NCBI GenBank assembly: GCA_013397795.1
Contig: VZTJ01002530.1
Location: 785,886 to 849,885, forward strand
Length of the DNA stretch: 64,000 nt
DNA from: Orthonyx spaldingii
Lineage: Eukaryota > Chordata > Aves > Passeriformes > Orthonychidae
Reading direction: 5' to 3'
In this document: in pieces, positions 38,401-46,323 of the stretch
Layout: each line of letters starts with the position of its first letter
Position numbering within the stretch: the stretch's first letter is position 1
Notes under the pieces: model-generated
What the model was told of the DNA's origin: nothing
What the model saw: only the letters and a program-made list of their open reading frames with translations
The model's database searches: none
Position numbers and translations under genes: made by a program

Positions 38401-41400
38401 CTGAGGCTTCTGCCCCTCTGCCCGACCACAGTCATTGTGTCCCCTCAGAGCCGTGTCCCCTCACAGCCACACCTCCTCCCTCGCTGGCTCAGTGCCCAGC
38501 CCACGCCCCAACATCCGCTCAGCTCCAGCATCCTCATCCCATGGTGCAGGCAACAGGAGCACAGAAGTAAATCAGTAATGACCTAAAGACTGGAGGCTGT
38601 ACACAGAGAGAGGGATAAAATTTGTCACTTCAAGGAAAGGATTGGCAGAACCCCAAACCTCAACATACATTATCAAGGCAAGGAAAGTAAGTGGCGGGAA
38701 CAGATGATAACAGGATTACAAAAAGCATTAAGGCAAATAATCAGACCTGCTTCAAGTGCAGTTCTCAGAAGAACAAAAGGTCAGCAAGAGACAGTAGATA
38801 AGCTATAAACAATGGCTAGAAAATCATGCTGAGATGAGATAAACTCTCTTTCCAGCACCTAAAAGGGGCCTACAAGAGCTGAAGAGGGAATTTAAAACAA
38901 AGGAGTGTAGTGACAGGACAAACAGGGAATGGCTTCAAGCTGCAAGAGGGTTTAGATTAGATACTGAGAATAAATTCTTTATTGTGAAGGTGGTGAGGTA
39001 CTGACACAGGTTGCCCAGAGAAGCTGTGGATGCCCTGTCCCTGGAAGTGTTCAGGGCCAGGCTGGATGGAGCTGTGAGCAACCTGGACTAGTGAAAGGTG
39101 AAAGGTGTCCGTCATGGCAGGAGGTTGGAACGAGATGATCTTTAAGGTCACTCCCAACCCAAAGCATTCTGTGATTCTATGAAAACTGTATTAGTAGCCT
39201 GTATTAGTTCACAGAAAAGATGATGCTGCACGTTAACATTATCTATACACTTCTTTTTTTTTTTTTTTCAAATACAGATAAAAGAAACTAAGAATCTAAC
39301 AGCCAGGCAATCAGAAACAGAAGGCCTCAGCAAGAAAAACACTCAACACATGCTTAAACTGTTCAAGTGATCACAGTGGCCCTGATAAGGCCCTCACAGG
39401 CTTAAAGTTAGACTAGTCCTTAAGTGCTTTATTGGATCAGAGCCTTGGGGTACATGAAGATTAGCAGAACAGTGAGCTGAATGAATCATATCAGCACATG
39501 TAAAATATTCAGGCACATTAAGAAAAGGGCCTACATTTTCTCCTCAACACAGCCTATATCTCAAAGGAGATAATGGATTTGAATTTTGGTATCAACTGCA
39601 GCTGCTCAGATCAGGTGATGCTTAGAACAGAGTTATTTACTATTAAAATGTAAGTGCAACTGCTGCAGAAAATAAATGTATACATCCTTTCTTTGTCACC
39701 AAACTGACTTAGCAGCTAACAGGAATAGTTGGAGTTTACAGAAGGAGTTTAATGCACTGCAGAAATTGAGTTACTGAAGCCTTTGAATTCCCACAACCTT
39801 CAAAATGTGCCTGGGTGGCAGAATAAAGCACATGAATGGCTATAACTTCCATGGATCATGTCTAACCAAAATAATGACAGAAACAAACCTTCTGCTCATT
39901 CACTCCATTTACAGTTGTTACATGTGAGTATACCTCATTTTAAATAGCACAACCATTATAAAACAAATTTGCATGTACAACTTGACTTCAGAAAAATTAA
40001 ATTTTGGAAACAGTTAGGAACTACTGAAGAAGCTAAAAGCATAAGAGCACCTATTTCTTGGGCTATTTCCAACCGTTCAGAGCCAAAAGCTGATGGTGTA
40101 CCAAGAAAATCTCTGCTGCTTCAAGGATTTCCTCCTCCTCATACATTCTTTTATTAAAGTCTGTAATTCACAGAGCAAATCAAAATGTTTGACTGTGAGC
40201 ACCACTGGTGAAGATGAAAGTCTAGCTGTGTAACTCATGTCTTGTGCTCTTTCTTCTGCATGGTAATAACCAAGCACAGAAATTCCTATCTGAAAATGCA
40301 GATCTTGGTTCCAGCACCTCTCATCCCACAGTCTTCACTTTAGCCTCAGAAACAAAGATTTTTCTAGACTAAGTCTTAAATTGCCAAGTGCTCATGAAGT
40401 AGAAGAGGCAAATGCTTTGATCTTCTAGAATGAGGAAAATTATCTTCTGCTCCCCCCTCATCTAACACTTGCCTTCCATGAGGCTGACAGGGACTTTTAT
40501 GTTGGAAAAGCATAACTTTAAAAATTAATTACTAATTCCAGATTGAGACCATAGAAACTGTTGCCCTAAAGAACGGAAATATTTTGATGCTTATGAGTAT
40601 TCAGTATAAGACTCAAAAGATAGACTTAAATAACTCCTCCATTTTTATAAATACAATATTGACTTTGGATGGGGGATGTTAAGATATGGTAGCATACATC
40701 ACTGAGGATGGGAAAAGTTTTAGAAAATTCAAGTATTTCAGGCTGATATTGCTGCCTTTGAAGAAAATAATGCCAAACCCTGCCATGAGACTTTCATGGT
40801 CTATACATGCTTGACTGTCTCAAACCGGTAACATGAGTCACCAGCACAGATATATATAACACAGTAACCATTACTACACTAGCATGCTGTTGCAAAGCAA
40901 CCCAGAGTATTTGAGACTCTCAGTCTCTCCAGCAGAACCTTCTTCACGGTTCAAAAATTTTCTTTATGAAATATTAAAAACAAATTCCAAGCAAAAAAAA
41001 AAAATTTAATCTAAATAACAGTCAGGATAGTTACCTTGCATTGCAAACACCAGTATAATTTAATATTCAATTTTCTTGCATAATGGATATTTGTTCATAA
41101 TTTCTGCAGGAAAAAAAATCTCAAGCACTTCCCACTTAAATAAACAGTGCATTAAACAGCACTACTAGAGGCTAAATACCCAATGGAAGCCAGCTATTAC
41201 TTAGCACCAAAATGTCATTCTGTGTCAAAGCAGAAGCCTTCCAAAGTTCTTGACTAAATCCTCCAGAAGAGTTTCCAGCACAGCAAAACTATGGCTAGAA
41301 GAGGAGCATGTACTTCCAGGACAGCTTTATTCTCTTGCAAGACTCCACATTCCAAAATGTTAATCATTGTTCCTTGGACGAGCTGAGGTGAGGGTCTGGT

Positions 41401-44400
41401 ATACCAGGATTCCTGAAATACCCCCATTACAGTCTCTCCTAGTTCCAAGTCAGGCACATCACTCTCAACTGAACAAGCTGGTTTCCACTTCAGCTATCCC
41501 AAACATGCAAAGCCTTTCAGACTCATAATCCCAAACACTTGCACGTTTGTACCCTCAAGCACCTCCAAAGACATGCTTAGCAATAGTACAGGAATATATA
41601 GAATTTGTGTGTGTGAAGACCTGGGTGAAGCCTGAATCCTCCTGACAAAGCAAGTCCTGCAAATCTATGCCTTTCCAAGCAGGATAATGAGAAAAAAAAG
41701 TAGAAAACAGCACACATAAATGTGTCTCCATAATTACTCCCTTCCTGCCCTCCTCATCTCATAGTAAACCATCCTCTAAATACATGGCCCTGCGTGTATG
41801 GCCCTGCAATGCCTGCTGGTGCTGCTGTCTGCTCCTCTGCAGACACTCTGCAGCTAGAAACAGGGTTCTATCCAAGAGAAAACATAGGATTAGGGGAAAA
41901 AAAATAAAAACAGAGATAATGAAATTACTTGCAAACAACACAACACTTATGGGGAAGAATACTGGAAAGGTTTTTGACTTTTTTGTTTGACTTTGGATAT
42001 CTTGAAGGGAAACTAAACTGGAAGACTGAGAGGAAAATGTTAATTTCACAGGAAGGATTTTGGTTTATAACATCGTACATAAGAACTGGACTTTGCAGAA
42101 GAAAGGTGCTGCACAGCTGCATGTATTATGAATCCCAAATAAGAAGGGGTTACAACTGGGTCCAGATTAGCCCCTAGATTCTGAGAGTCATTCTTTCCCA
42201 CTCTCCCCTAAGTAAAAACCTCACCCCCAAAAATCCTCATCTACATACACATAGCATGATCACCCTGCTACTTCTAAATGTACCAAAAGCAAGTGTAGAA
42301 GATGTCTACCTGAAACTGATCTGGAAGTCTGGATTGTCCAAGTGATATCACAAATGTCCTGGGAAAACAGGCTGGTGAACACTGCCCACAGGCAGAGCAC
42401 ACTTGCCATGGACACAGCATGTATTCAGTACTCAGGAGCAGGGAATTGCTCACTGCCACTCAAGTATAACAAGGTCCATGCCCTCAGGGTGCACAAGTGG
42501 CATCACGGGTCCCCAGAGCACAGGTAGGGACCAGAGAGGTGACAATTATGGTGGCACAATGCACTAAAACTCCCTTGTAATCCAAACAGCTACAGACTTC
42601 ACTTTGTTGCAAAATAGAAGCCACAATTACAGCAGTACCCAGAATGTAGCCATTTCCATCAACAAATAAGTCCTCCATTTGGGAAGTTACTAATTATTTT
42701 ACCAGAACAACAAAAAAAAGTAATCTTCTAAACTGCTGATTTCCTGCAAACTCTTTCCTGAGATTAATTTTCTCTTGGGAAGTATGCACATGCATTCCTA
42801 ATTGTGTGTTGTTTCTCCATGCACTTTTTCTTCTGTCTTCCAAATACTCTTCTTGCTGGAGATTAAAAAACCCCAATTTTTTAAACTTCAGAAATTCCCA
42901 AAGATTGCTGCAAAACCAGACTGTCCTACCTACAGTTGAACTATTCCAGTGTTAACACAGCCAACCAAAATCAACAAAGGACAAATCTCTGCCAAACTGT
43001 GTCAGAGTTTCCTCTCACGTGAGCAACCAAACACTAATATGGAAGTAATTAAAAACACCCTTAAAATAGAAACACAACCATGCGATGCAAATTGCCAGCT
43101 CACAGCACAACGAGGGGTAAATCTTTTCATCTTTCTTTAGTGATATTTTAAGCAATTAACGCTTCCCTGCAGTCACTATTCAGAACCCAATCCTCAGAGT
43201 TTGTGTTGACCAATATTTTTCTAATTACTTCACAGAACACCTTTGTGTTTTGCTCCTGGCAAAAAAAAGCTGTTCAGGCAAAGCATTCTTGGGTGGATTT
43301 TAAGCACTGTAAATAGTAGTCTAGGCAAAACCATTCAATGACTTTTTCTATTAAGTGCTATGGTGCTCATCTGCAAAACATATATTCTTCATCTAATCTT
43401 GCACCTGACAGCTGAGAGCATCTCCCTAGCAACCATCACTAACACACTTGCAGCCAAAGGATAGAAAAACATTGGAGAAGCCCACAATAATCTCATGTAG
43501 GAAATGCTGTTTTGAAAATCCAGCATGAAATACAGAGGAAATTTTAGGACTATGGTATTCATCTTGCTGAGGGGGTTTTGTTTGGTTGGCTTTGGTTTTT
43601 TCCTTTCGTTTATTAAGATCATCAGCAAAAACAAAGAAGGAAGAAACTCAAGGAAGATGATTCTATAAGGAAGCACTTATAGGAACTTTCAAGAAAACAA
43701 TCAGGTACCGATAATCACAGGGAAAGCTTAACATCATGGTCTTGGATCAGACTTAAAACAGCAGAAAGTCTTTCCTTCTACGGGACAGCAAACCGAGTGG
43801 AGTCCCAGTCAACCAGATCTGCAGGATCACCTCTCCAGTTCCTTTTGGCAGCTCTGAACCAGATAGTTGGACTCCACTACCTGCAAGAGCTGCAGTGCCA
43901 AGACCATACCAGACCAACTGCTGGAGCCAGCAATGAATAAACTGATGGCTTTATGTCAGAGAAAGACACAAAAAAAAGGAAAGTTGATTTAAAAAGTCCA
44001 GGAAACAGATGGAAATCATCATTCTGCTTCTGCTTTATATTCTCACCACCTTGAGAGGCCACAGATCGTAGTCAGGACTGGCAGGACTTGTTTCTAACAG
44101 TATGGATACAAGTTAAAATCAAAAAGGGGGAAAAAAATCACCCCAATTTCCGCAAAAAAAGACCAGTTGAAATGGAGATTTTTTTTCACTGCCAAAGCAC
44201 TCAACTACTATTTGTTTACAGCTGCTTACCATTCTGGCTAGAATAAGCCAATCTGCAAAACAGTAATTCCTTTGTGAGCAAATTGTGGCCAAGATTCTGC
44301 TTCCTCACTCTCACTATTGAGAATTATAGTGAAGCTTTAGTTCAAGCAGAGTCAAATGCATAACAGCTCCTGATCTGCAAAGACTCTTCATAAAAGGAAA

Positions 44401-44769
44401 CCCTACAGAGAGTAAAAATATGCAATTTTCAGCTGCTTTCATTCATTTTCTCAGTAAGAGAAAAAACAATGTCCCTGACTGACCTGCACATTTGGAATAA
44501 TTACCATATACTTAGAAAATTTAAAGTCACCTGTGGGAGAAAATTGTATCTCAGACTCCTAATTAGGATACCACAAACCTGAAACCCCAAATCTCTTACT
44601 CCTCTGTGTTAATTACTGAGGGCATTTTTAATACTGTCATTGCCACAGTCCATAAGCATGGTGCACAACATGCCAAGTCACATACCAAGGCGTTGACATC
44701 CTCAGTTTTGTAGATCAACATCCGTATCTCTTCTGGATCACCACTGAAGATCGCCTGGACCAGTGGCGG
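5361..44769 (-). CDS. ANKRD44: ANKRD44 (PP6 regulatory ankyrin repeat subunit B), partial gene, 15 exons in window
   Basis: Fifteen exons join in order into a continuous 541-codon frame (514 without the cassette exon). Every junction is GT..AG and every phase matches. The product is an array of ankyrin repeats with recurring TPLHxAA-type cores. Residues such as DNMWLTPLHRAVASRSE, NVSDRGGRTALHHAALNGH and the cassette peptide ending KEKEAAL match ANKRD44 as I know it, not ANKRD28 or ANKRD52. The family product is a non-catalytic scaffold that binds protein phosphatase 6 together with PPP6R (SAPS) subunits. The first coding exon (about nine residues in mammals) and the promoter are missing on the right. 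About 440 C-terminal residues are missing on the left. Residue numbers in the exon entries count from the first codon in this window, so about nine must be added for full-length numbering. Reading frame and splicing are seen directly; the name comes from remembered family sequence. Confidence 0.96.
5473..6456 (-). other. ANKRD44 intron, cassette exon to CLEF exon (984 nt)
   Basis: Flanks the cassette exon on its 3' side. Apart from a poly-A run near 6060-6072 I see nothing definable. The 3' end lacks a normal pyrimidine tract. Confidence 0.85.
6457..6537 (-). CDS. ANKRD44: ANKRD44 cassette exon (KNILGNSHENAEELER...KEKEAA)
   Basis: 81 nt, a multiple of three, phase 2 on both sides, so it can be included or skipped without a frameshift; residues 477-504. 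It inserts a charged, glutamate/lysine-rich, probably helical segment between two ankyrin repeats, at the position of the isoform-specific insertion known in mammalian ANKRD44. Donor is GTAAGT. The acceptor reads ctaagaag, a tandem NAGNAG, so the exon may also start at 6540 (84 nt, one extra residue). The 81-nt form aligns with the mammalian peptide without a gap. Reading through the donor gives TTG TAA, an immediate stop. Confidence 0.9.
6538..6545 (-). promoter_or_regulatory. Tandem NAGNAG splice acceptor of the cassette exon
   Basis: On the minus strand the acceptor reads ctaagaag, giving two AG sites three bases apart. Use of the proximal or distal site adds or removes one codon. The pyrimidine tract just upstream (tttttctgtcctctg) is adequate for either. 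Confidence 0.75.
6546..8646 (-). other. ANKRD44 intron upstream of the cassette exon (about 2.1 kb)
   Basis: Unique sequence with a 15-base T run near 7371-7385. A 176-codon minus-strand frame at 7933-8463 has no domain that I recognise and is separated from the upstream exon by a stop at the donor; I take it as chance. Confidence 0.8.
8647..8787 (-). CDS. ANKRD44: ANKRD44 exon, TPLHYAAANCHFHCIETLVTT...SDMDRK
   Basis: 141 nt, residues 430-477. It carries two cores, TPLHYAAANCHFHC and TPLHYAAASDMDR. It ends in AA, so the next base completes a Lys codon whether splicing goes to the cassette exon (6457-6537) or directly to 5361-5472. The donor GTAAGC follows AA, so reading through the donor gives AAG TAA, an immediate stop. 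Acceptor is gttccag. Confidence 0.95.
8788..9489 (-). other. ANKRD44 intron (702 nt)
   Basis: Short intron between the 69-nt and 141-nt exons. Nothing beyond splice sites is recognisable. Confidence 0.85.
9490..9558 (-). CDS. ANKRD44: ANKRD44 exon, NVECIKLLQSSGADFNKKDKCG
   Basis: 69 nt. It begins with the third base of a Gly codon and ends with AG of an Arg codon, residues 407-430. It covers the second helix of one repeat and the finger of the next. N replaces the H of mammalian GADFHKKD as I recall it. Acceptor is tttccag and donor is GTAGGT. Confidence 0.94.
10230..10262. repeat. 16-bp tandem duplication
   Basis: The unit ttaaagccaggtaatt occurs twice in tandem. Confidence 0.85.
10331..10422 (+). 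repeat. 92-bp dispersed repeat, copy A
   Basis: Begins gtcagcctaaatatgaac and ends gggatatgcatcaag. Aligned by eye with copy B at 12456-12546 it has 7 substitutions and one 1-bp gap, about 91% identity. The family is unknown to me. Confidence 0.85.
12040..12103 (-). CDS. ANKRD44: ANKRD44 exon, FDIDTPDSFGRTCLHAAAAGG
   Basis: 64 nt, the shortest exon here, residues 386-407. Two bases complete Gly, then 20 codons and GG of the next Gly. It encodes GRTCLHAAAAGG and has a cluster of CpGs including a GCGGCCGC octamer. Acceptor is tctgcag and donor is GTGAGT. Confidence 0.94.
12245..12330 (+). promoter_or_regulatory. Possible antisense promoter-like patch (CpG cluster plus TATA-like box)
   Basis: A TATAAAAAG box at 12289-12297 sits inside an otherwise CpG-dense stretch (about ten CpGs in 12245-12330) within AT-rich intron. 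Orientation is opposite to ANKRD44. No conserved downstream coding exon is visible, so promoter activity is only inferred. Confidence 0.25.
12456..12546 (+). repeat. 91-bp dispersed repeat, copy B
   Basis: Direct-orientation partner of 10331-10422. It begins gtcagcctaatatgaatt and shares the block gaagaggcttccaggagc with copy A. The flanking sequences on both sides do not match between copies. Confidence 0.85.
13021..13042. repeat. ATC microsatellite
   Basis: Six consecutive ATC units. Confidence 0.9.
13442..13524 (-). CDS. ANKRD44: ANKRD44 exon, CGIHNMFPLHLAALNAHSDCCRKLLSS
   Basis: 83 nt, one base in, 27 codons, one base out, residues 358-386. FPLHLAALNAHSDCCRKLL is the ankyrin core; NAHSDC is the ANKRD44 form, where ANKRD28 has SGFSDC in my recollection. 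Acceptor is tttcag and donor is GTGAGT. Confidence 0.95.
13525..16479 (-). other. ANKRD44 intron (3.0 kb)
   Basis: Unique sequence, including a TA/CA microsatellite at 16155-16184. Plus-strand frames here (e.g. 14238-14648) show no recognisable domain. Confidence 0.8.
16155..16184. repeat. TA/CA microsatellite
   Basis: Imperfect (TA)n running into (CA)n. Confidence 0.85.
16480..16594 (-). CDS. ANKRD44: ANKRD44 exon, GEIDCVDKDGNTPLHVAARYG...
   Basis: 115 nt. It begins with two bases of a Gly codon and ends with AA of a Lys codon, residues 320-358. It encodes GNTPLHVAARYGHELLINTL then ITSGADTA. ANKRD28 has IDCEDKNG where this exon has IDCVDKDG, supporting the ANKRD44 call. Acceptor is tttgcag and donor is GTAGGT. 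Confidence 0.95.
17740..18560 (-). mobile_element. Old CR1/L3-type LINE reverse-transcriptase relic, interrupted
   Basis: On the plus strand, 17740-18010 follows the reverse complement of a CR1-clade reverse-transcriptase region (aatgaaaatattggatag, ccagacccag, aaccagttatgcacc, gtctatt-like block ending ccactattcacagg). 18440-18560 resembles the adjoining part (aaagaaaggtatcacatttgcagttgtccaat). Stops and frameshifts are many, so it is non-functional. The middle is occupied by the younger plus-strand CR1 tail. Identification is from remembered consensus, so family assignment is tentative. Confidence 0.5.
18050..18202 (+). mobile_element. CR1 LINE 3' end, degraded
   Basis: Matches the CR1 tail: gggaagtgttcaaggcc, gagcaacctggtctagtg, ggcaggagggttagaac, agatgatgtttaaggtccc, ttccaacc. 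The terminal octamers are degenerate. It appears inserted into an older LINE relic of the opposite orientation. Confidence 0.82.
19757..19835 (-). CDS. ANKRD44: ANKRD44 exon, SKDGKSPLHMTAVHGRFTRSQTLIQN
   Basis: 79 nt, 26 codons plus one base of a Gly codon, residues 294-320. SPLHMTAVHGRFTRSQ is the ankyrin core of this repeat and is very conserved across the family. Acceptor is ctgtcag and donor is GTGAGT. Confidence 0.95.
19836..20782 (-). other. ANKRD44 intron (947 nt) with MIR-like relic
   Basis: Contains a MIR/CORE-SINE-like stretch around 20135-20255; otherwise unremarkable. Confidence 0.75.
20135..20255. mobile_element. MIR/CORE-SINE-like relic
   Basis: The stretch taaatcccagtttcacagac, gggagactgaaacacagagg, gttttaactaa and catatgaactcagaagacc resembles the MIR core and its flank (ccattttacagatgaggaaactgaggcac... 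followed by the taagtgacttg block). It is highly diverged; limits are approximate. Confidence 0.5.
20783..20995 (-). CDS. ANKRD44: ANKRD44 exon covering two ankyrin repeats, IDEMNIYGNTALHIACYNG...
   Basis: 213 nt, 71 whole codons, residues 223-293, phase 0 on both sides and the longest exon in the window. It holds TALHIACYNGQDSVVNELID, YGANVNQPNNNGFTPLHFAA, and ends LLVNNGADVNVQ. The NQPNNNG loop is typical of ANKRD44. Acceptor is cattctag and donor is GTAAAA, the weakest donor of the set. Confidence 0.96.
20996..22337 (-). other. ANKRD44 intron (1.3 kb)
   Basis: Unique AT-rich sequence. Nothing beyond splice sites is recognisable. Confidence 0.85.
22338..22480 (-). CDS. ANKRD44: ANKRD44 exon, GHLEVVALLINHGAEVTCKD...
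   Basis: 143 nt. It begins with two bases that complete Gly and has 47 further codons, residues 175-222. It encodes GAEVTCKDKKGYTPLHAAAS and then NIVKQLLNLGVE. Acceptor is ctgaag, preceded by a modest pyrimidine stretch; donor is GTATGT. The frame happens to stay open for a short way into the upstream intron, but the conserved peptide starts exactly at the acceptor. Confidence 0.95.
22481..24253 (-). other. ANKRD44 intron (1.8 kb)
   Basis: Unique AT-rich sequence with no recognisable element. Confidence 0.85.
24254..24341 (-). CDS. ANKRD44: ANKRD44 exon, MVTLLLAKGANINAFDKKDRRALHWAAYM
   Basis: 88 nt, 29 codons plus the first base of a Gly codon, residues 146-175. It contains the ankyrin finger GANINAFDKKDRR and the core ALHWAAYMG. 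Acceptor is ttctag and donor is GTAAGG. Its frame joins the 25927-26127 exon upstream and the 22338-22480 exon downstream without adjustment. Confidence 0.95.
24934..24951 (+). repeat. G-run tract
   Basis: ggtggggggggaggggggc: long G runs on the plus strand, i.e. C runs in the ANKRD44 pre-mRNA. Confidence 0.85.
25399..25473. repeat. AT-rich direct repeat, two copies
   Basis: The motif ttcatatagttaaataata recurs at about 25399 and 25449, each time followed within a few bases by actaga. A local duplication in an AT-rich tract. Confidence 0.8.
25927..26127 (-). CDS. ANKRD44: ANKRD44 exon covering two ankyrin repeats, CpG-dense
   Basis: 201 nt, 67 whole codons, residues 79-145, from EAVQVLIKHSADVNARDKNW to HHAALNGHIE. 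It carries two repeat cores, TPLHVAAA and TALHHAAL. Acceptor is cttgcag and donor is GTGAGT. Base composition is unlike its neighbours: I count about 26 CpG dinucleotides, almost all at synonymous positions, while the exons on either side have few. The protein is nevertheless highly conserved, so this is a functional exon rather than a retrocopy. Confidence 0.96.
26128..29735 (-). other. ANKRD44 intron (3.6 kb)
   Basis: GC content falls quickly away from the CpG-dense exon. A 201-codon plus-strand frame at 28469-29074 shows no family resemblance and I treat it as chance. No transposon recognised. Confidence 0.8.
29736..29806 (-). CDS. ANKRD44: ANKRD44 exon, ARVNAKDNMWLTPLHRAVASRSE
   Basis: 71 nt. 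It begins with two bases that complete a Gly codon from the previous exon and ends at a codon boundary; residues 55-78. The DNMW tetrapeptide and RAVASRSE separate ANKRD44 from ANKRD28, which has DSKW and RAVASCSE in my recollection. Acceptor is tttgcag and donor is GTAAGG. Confidence 0.95.
32667..32734. repeat. 68-bp duplicate, left copy (beside the gap)
   Basis: Runs from taaaatatccaatatcc through a 15-base A run to ctcagcctca. It is identical to 32738-32805 except for one base (gagaaaagcc versus gagtaaagcc). Confidence 0.9.
32735..32737. other. Assembly gap (three N)
   Basis: Three undetermined bases lie between two copies of the same 68-bp sequence. The gap is intronic and does not affect the ANKRD44 coding frame. 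Confidence 0.95.
32738..32805. repeat. 68-bp duplicate, right copy (beside the gap)
   Basis: Same 68 bases as the left copy, with the same 15-base A run and one substitution, starting immediately after the N run. This pattern is typical of two overlapping contig ends that were not merged. Confidence 0.9.
35056..35120 (+). mobile_element. Degraded CR1-like 3' end
   Basis: Fragments ggaggctggatcaggtc, atctctagaaatacc, ttccagcctgaatt and attctaggattc follow the order of the CR1 tail (ggatgatctctagaggtcc, ttccaacc, attctatgattc). It is strongly diverged, and the 5' limit is unclear. Confidence 0.55.
35978..36056 (-). CDS. ANKRD44: ANKRD44 exon, ankyrin repeat (DAEKRTPLHVA...)
   Basis: 79 nt, phase 0 in, one base over at the end (first base of a Gly codon), residues 29-55. 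It reads DAEKRTPLHVASFLGDADII then ELLILS, a clear ankyrin helix-turn-helix with the TPLH cap. Acceptor is tttgtag and donor is GTAAGG. It differs from the mammalian protein, as I recall it, by a few conservative changes (S for A after HVA, D for E in DADII). Confidence 0.95.
38437..38468. repeat. 16-bp tandem duplication
   Basis: gtgtcccctcagagcc is followed directly by gtgtcccctcacagcc, one mismatch, in a short GC-rich stretch of intron. Confidence 0.85.
38851..39181 (+). mobile_element. CR1 LINE 3' end, 5'-truncated
   Basis: Reads through the typical CR1 3' region: ggcctacaagagctg, agtgacaggacaa, gttgcccagagaagctgtgg, ggaagtgttcagggccaggc, gagcaacctgg, gagatgatctttaaggtc, then cattctgtgattctatg, the CR1 terminal octamer motif. 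The 5' edge is approximate. This is the best preserved of the four CR1 ends and a strong sign of an avian or other sauropsid genome. Confidence 0.9.
44686..44769 (-). CDS. ANKRD44: ANKRD44 exon (probably coding exon 2), ankyrin repeat 1 start
   Basis: 84 nt, phase 0 to phase 0, residues 1-28, starting PPLVQAIFSGDPEEIRMLI and ending EDVNAL. Acceptor is ...tctag and donor is GTATGT. It encodes the helical pair opening the ankyrin array. In mammals the preceding exon carries only the start Met and about eight more residues, and no such exon is visible up to 64000. The neighbouring introns are the two longest here (8.6 kb downstream, more than 19 kb upstream), as is usual at the 5' end of a vertebrate gene. 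Confidence 0.95.
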
Positions 44770-46287
44770 CTAGAAAAAGGAAACAGAAGAAGCAGCATTA
44801 CAGGTTTGTTTATTTTCTGTTTAAACTGAGAGCATTTTACTCTTGCTAACATTTGCTAAAGCTGCCCAGAGACATGGTGTGACCCCAGTACCAAACCAGC
44901 AGGAGTATCTCATCAGTAAGAGCTATCAGTTTGCTTGAGGATAAACTGAAATCATGAGCATGTTTGTACCTATAATGAGCGTGTGTGTGCACAAACAGGG
45001 ACCCCCATTAGAATGGCAACTTTTGTCAACAACACGCAATTAGCCCAGATGTTCTCCCTGGCACATAAGGGGAAAACTAATTACATCAGATAGTGCTGCA
45101 TGCTTGCTCTTGGCACAGATTAATGGTCATGCAATACACATTTAGAAACAGAACATTATGCAGATAATGAATTTCTGGGCAATTACTAAACAACTTGCAT
45201 TTTTTTACTGAATAAATACGCAATGAGCACAGTTAATTTTAACCACCCAAGAAGCGAAATAATTACCTTATTGTTTCAAGTCTGTTATTATGCTATTATG
45301 AATCGGAACGCAGAAATAAATAATCAGGCCCACAGGAGAAACAACGTGCCATGCTCGCTCCTCTGGCAATGCTGCGCTCACCGCTCTGCTACTCGGCCAG
45401 AGCTGGTGACTGCAGTCCTTCCGACTGTCCTTCCTTTGCAGCAAATCTCTGAGTTATTAACCAAGCTGGCAGCACTCTGAGCTAAAAGAAGAAAAACCTT
45501 GCTGCTGGAGACTCGGGAAAAGGAGGGGACAATTCACAAAGATCCCTATCCCTTAAAGCACATTGTTGAAACAGGCCCCACTTTCACCAGCTCCCTCCTC
45601 AAGGCAGTGTGTGCCCCTTCCCCAGTCTCACTTCTGGTGGCCTCATGGTCCTACCGGCAAAAAACAGTCTGTGGTGCCATGCAGTCACCAGAATCTAAAA
45701 TAATCCTGTAAAGTGGAAGCATGCATGACTACTTAAGTACATAAAACCACAGCAGTTCTTGAGATTCTGCAGAATTTAACTCTCTTGCAAACAGGCTATC
45801 TCAAAATCCACAAAACAGGCTGAAAGGACAGAGAAAATACCATTTCCTCCCTATCTTTTCAGTGCAAAATTCATCATATTCAAACGTGGAAAATACATTT
45901 CTATGCTAATAGTGTCTATTTTGAGATATATTAATCCCTTATGTCCTTGAGAAATATTCATACTGGAATTCCTTTCTTGCCTCTCCTCCAAAAGTGAAAA
46001 GGACTAAAGCAGCCTCTTTGATCATAACTGTTCATGTCTTACATACTGTAGTGGACATTTGAAAAAGAAAGGAAAAAAAATTGCATTTCACTTGACCCAT
46101 TTAGCATGCTTCCTTCCCAGCCCCTGTCAGAATGGGCAGAGAATATTCCCCCCCAGAGGATGCAAACACCAGACCTGAGTTTTAGGAGAGAAGGGAACAG
46201 ACTAACAGCTATGAAGAACCAGCAAATGTTTATGAAATTACGATGCTCACACCAAAATATTTGCATTTCATGTGCTTTATCATAATA

Positions 46288-46323
46288 CTTAAATAAGTGT
46301 TATGATAACAACACTTATTTAAG
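46288..46323. repeat. Perfect 14-bp inverted repeat, 8-nt loop
   Basis: Arms cttaaataagtgtt (46288-46301) and aacacttatttaag (46310-46323) are exact reverse complements around the loop atgataac. Confidence 0.9.

Larger units (their letters stand above)
36057..44685 (-). other. ANKRD44 intron (8.6 kb)
   Basis: Contains a CR1 3' end at 38851-39181, a 16-bp tandem duplication at 38437-38468 and an 18-base T run near 39250. I recognise nothing else. Confidence 0.8.

Noticed and set aside
5361..44769. Alternative assignment to ANKRD28 or ANKRD52
   Set aside because: The cassette peptide, DNMW, NQPNNNG, NAHSDC and NCHFHCIETLV all match ANKRD44 and differ from ANKRD28 as I recall it.
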